64,000 nt of DNA from an uncultured Bacteroidales bacterium. Its GTDB lineage: Bacteria; Bacteroidota; Bacteroidia; Bacteroidales; UBA932. Positions 62,234 to 64,000 of the stretch are shown one piece after another; positions within the stretch are counted from its first letter, which is position 1; every line of letters begins with the position of its first letter. A model generated the notes under the pieces. The model saw only the letters and a program-made list of their open reading frames with translations, had not been told where the DNA came from and did no database searches. The stretch spans positions 1-64,000 of the forward strand of contig CAMXAU010000002.1 of assembly GCA_947179325.1 (NCBI GenBank). The letters are read 5' to 3'. The position numbers and the translations under genes are program-made.

Positions 62234-62509
62234 TTATTTCTTGACAACGTTCACAAATACCTTAGCTGGCTTGAAAGCCGGTACATTGTGAGCCGGAATA
62301 GTCATGGTAGTGTTTTTAGTGATATTCCTTGCAGCTTTCTCTGCACGGTGCTTGATAATGAAGCTGCCGAATCCGCGGAGATAAACCGGCTTGCCTTTTG
62401 CAAGGGAATCCTTTACACTCTCCATGAAAGCCTCAACAACTTTCTGTACAGTAAGTTTTTCAATACCTGTTGCCTTTGCAACCTCGTTTACGATTTCTGC
62501 CTTTGTCAT
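62234..62509 (-). CDS. hup: HU family DNA-binding protein
   Basis: A 91-residue histone-like protein that bends and compacts DNA. Start chosen at MTKAEIVNEVAKATGIEK (62509); the ORF track adds 15 residues. The beta-arm region YLRGFGSFIIKHRAEKAARNITKNTTMTIPAHNVPAFKPAK is the IHF/HU signature. It is preceded by the -7 element TACCTTTG and followed 20 bases later by the tiny basic protein gene. Confidence 0.95.
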   Translation of the reverse strand: MTKAEIVNEVAKATGIEKLTVQKVVEAFMESVKDSLAKGKPVYLRGFGSFIIKHRAEKAARNITKNTTMTIPAHNVPAFKPAKVFVNVVKK

Positions 62510-62551
62510 AACTTTAATATTTAATAACGATATTAAAACCACATATCCTTG

Positions 62552-62559
62552 CAAAGGTA
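62552..62559 (-). promoter_or_regulatory. -7 element for the HU gene
   Basis: TACCTTTG on the minus strand (plus-strand CAAAGGTA) lies 42 bases before the HU ATG. The wider context TATACCTTTG is identical to that before rimP. Confidence 0.65.
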
Positions 62560-62719
62560 TAGTTATTTTTCAAATGCACAATGGATTTGTTATATTTTTT
62601 AACAAAAAACACGGTGTCTTTACATCAATTGAAGCATTTCCCGGGGCACTTTGCACCAATCTATATATATGGCATGGAGATTGACATATATGCCCCGCTG
62701 TCTATACACGAGGGGTTCT

Positions 62720-62734
62720 CTGCCATTTTGGCAG
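62720..62734. promoter_or_regulatory. Perfect operator-like palindrome upstream of lon
   Basis: CTGCCATTTTGGCAG: two 6-base arms CTGCCA/TGGCAG around TTT. It lies 78 bases before the lon ATG. The form looks like a dimeric regulator site. Extra TGGCA half-sites are at 62670 and 62762. No regulator is identified. The rest of the 62510-62812 gap holds only the HU promoter and A/T-rich sequence. Confidence 0.5.
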
Positions 62735-62812
62735 GAAATCTTCATGCTGTATCCGGCAGAATGGCACGGACAGGCATACCAGGGCTTATTATTTATTGAA
62801 AACAACTTAAAC

Positions 62813-64000
62813 ATGAAAGATATTGCAGACATTTTTTCTCCGATGGGAGCTGAAGTAAGTATTATTCCGGTGATGCCGGGCGGTGAAGGCCTTGGCAAGG
62901 TTGACGGGAGCGAGCTCCCTGACAGCCTGCCGATACTTACGCTGCGCAACGCTGTGCTGTTCTCCGGCACCCCGTACCCTATCACCATAGGAAGGGAGAA
63001 ATCCATAAAGCTGATACAGGATGCTGAAAGCAGCAACTCATTCATAGGTGCAGTGCCGCAGATGGACGTCTCTGTCGAGGACCCGCGCAAGGAGGACCTG
63101 TACGGGTTCGGCACCGTGGCAAAGATCATAAAGACACTGGAGATGCCGGACGGCACCATAACTGCAATCCTCCATGGCTTCAAGAGGTTTGAGATCACTG
63201 AGATTACAGGATACGACCCTTACATCACTGCGGATGTCCGTTATCTGGAAGATACAGTTCCGGAAATGGACAATAACGTAAAGATGATAACAGAGTCCCT
63301 CAGGGAGAAGGCCACCAGCGTCCTTAAATATTCATCGTTCGCGGCAAAGGAGGCCGCTATGGCCCTCAAGTCAATCGAGAGCTTTGACTTCCTAGTGAAC
63401 TTCATCGCCACTACGGTTGAGGTAGAGAATTTCCCTGAGAAGGTACAGCTTCTCCAGTATGGGGACCTGAAGACAAGGGCGATGAAGCTTCTCTCCCTTC
63501 TTGACACGCAGATAGAGCTGCTCAAGATCAAGCAGGAGATCAACCAGAAGGTAAAGACAGAGATTGACCAGCAGCAGAGGGAGTATTACCTCAACAACCA
63601 GCTGAGGACCATCCAGGAGGAGCTGGGGATGGATGACATGGAGGAATTCGAGAAGTTCCGCAGCCGTGCAGAAGAAAAGATGTGGTCACCAGAGATCCAG
63701 GAGCTTTTCGAGAAAGAGATGGCCAAGCTTGAGAGATACAACCCAAGCTCGCCTGAATTCAGCATACAATATAATTATATACAGTTCATGCTTGACCTTC
63801 CATGGGGAGAGATGTCCCAGGACAACCTTGACCTCAAGCATGCGCAGAAGGTGCTGGACCAGGACCACTACGGGCTTGACACTGTCAAGGAGAGGATTAT
63901 AGAGTACCTGGCCGTACTGAAGCTGAAAGGGAACATGAAGTCGCCTATCCTCTGCCTCTACGGTCCTCCGGGAGTCGGAAAGACAAGCCTTGGAAAATCC
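62813..64000 (+). CDS. lon: Endopeptidase La (Lon), N-terminal part, cut by the window edge
   Basis: ATP-dependent protease Lon, absent from the ORF track because it runs off the right edge; 396 codons are present. The N-terminal LAN domain is LPDSLPILTLRNAVLFSGTPYPITIGREKSIKLIQDAE, followed by VEVENFPEKVQLLQYGDLKTRAMKLLSLLD and the coiled region LLKIKQEINQKVKTEIDQQQREYYLNNQLRTIQEELG. The AAA+ domain begins just before the edge with the Walker A YGPPGVGKTSLGKS. It starts at the ATG at 62813. Confidence 0.95.
   Translation, partial: MKDIADIFSPMGAEVSIIPVMPGGEGLGKVDGSELPDSLPILTLRNAVLFSGTPYPITIGREKSIKLIQDAESSNSFIGAVPQMDVSVEDPRKEDLYGFGTVAKIIKTLEMPDGTITAILHGFKRFEITEITGYDPYITADVRYLEDTVPEMDNNVKMITESLREKATSVLKYSSFAAKEAAMALKSIESFDFLVNFIATTVEVENFPEKVQLLQYGDLKTRAMKLLSLLDTQIELLKIKQEINQKVKTEIDQQQREYYLNNQLRTIQEELGMDDMEEFEKFRSRAEEKMWSPEIQELFEKEMAKLERYNPSSPEFSIQYNYIQFMLDLPWGEMSQDNLDLKHAQKVLDQDHYGLDTVKERIIEYLAVLKLKGNMKSPILCLYGPPGVGKTSLGKS

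Noticed and set aside
1-64000. CRISPR arrays, tRNA or rRNA genes, integrases, insertion sequences
   Set aside because: None was recognised when reading the sequence; covariance or profile searches were not possible here.

Overview
The window reads as chromosomal DNA of a Bacteroidales bacterium (phylum Bacteroidota). Evidence: two SusC/SusD loci; Bacteroidota-restricted families (DUF4954, DUF4843, PKD-like lipoproteins, DUF3078, WbqC, HYC_CC_PP, DUF4838, BACON); the lipid A set lpxD-lpxC-lpxA; and repeated TAnnTTTG -7 promoter elements instead of TATAAT. Genus cannot be fixed by reading alone. No rRNA, tRNA, CRISPR array, integrase or insertion sequence was seen, so this looks like core chromosome with two accessory-type nutrient uptake loci.

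Layout. 1-2.2 kb: tail of a GSCFA-family gene with an apparent frameshift, a Mom/GNAT-like protein, purC. 2.2-10 kb (minus strand): DUF4954 beta-helix protein, an NfnAB-like flavoprotein pair, and a metal (probably copper) handling unit of Cys/His-rich protein, TonB receptor and HMA protein. 10-21.2 kb (plus): sppA running directly into SusCD locus A (SusC, SusD, DUF4843, PKD-like lipoprotein, TlpA-like thioredoxin lipoprotein, TIG lipoprotein). 21.2-25.3 kb (minus): proS-DUF3078-tilS. 25.4-28.6 kb (plus): a W/Y/H-rich plus Ser/Arg-rich low-complexity protein, then a FadL-like porin. 28.6-32.2 kb (minus): lpxD-lpxC-lpxA-wbqC, with LpxC not fused to FabZ. 32.2-37 kb (plus): rimP-nusA-infB with a terminator-like leader hairpin. 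37.2-48 kb (plus): SusCD locus B (SusC, SusD, DUF4843, PKD-like, zinc metalloprotease, BACON lipoprotein). 48.1-53.4 kb: a DAO-type oxidoreductase facing rlmN-patatin-recX. 53.5-57.3 kb (plus): a DUF4838/discoidin secreted protein, recA, a small lipoprotein. 57.3-62.5 kb: HhH (ComEA-like) protein, rsmI with a coiled-coil partner gene, tdk, an RNase E/G gene, a 30-residue basic protein, HU. 62.8 kb to the end: lon, cut by the window edge.

How it fits together. The most interesting theme is the pair of paralogous SusCD loci A and B. They share the same first four genes in the same order but differ in the last two: a TlpA-like thioredoxin and TIG lipoprotein in A, a secreted metzincin-type protease and BACON lipoprotein in B. 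No glycosidase lies within either locus, so I infer uptake of peptides (or another non-glycan ligand), with the variable genes acting on the cargo. The second theme is regulatory: hairpins in front of rimP and in front of the RNase E/G gene, an operator-like palindrome in front of lon, and -7 elements only 6-7 nt from the start codon in the metal operon.
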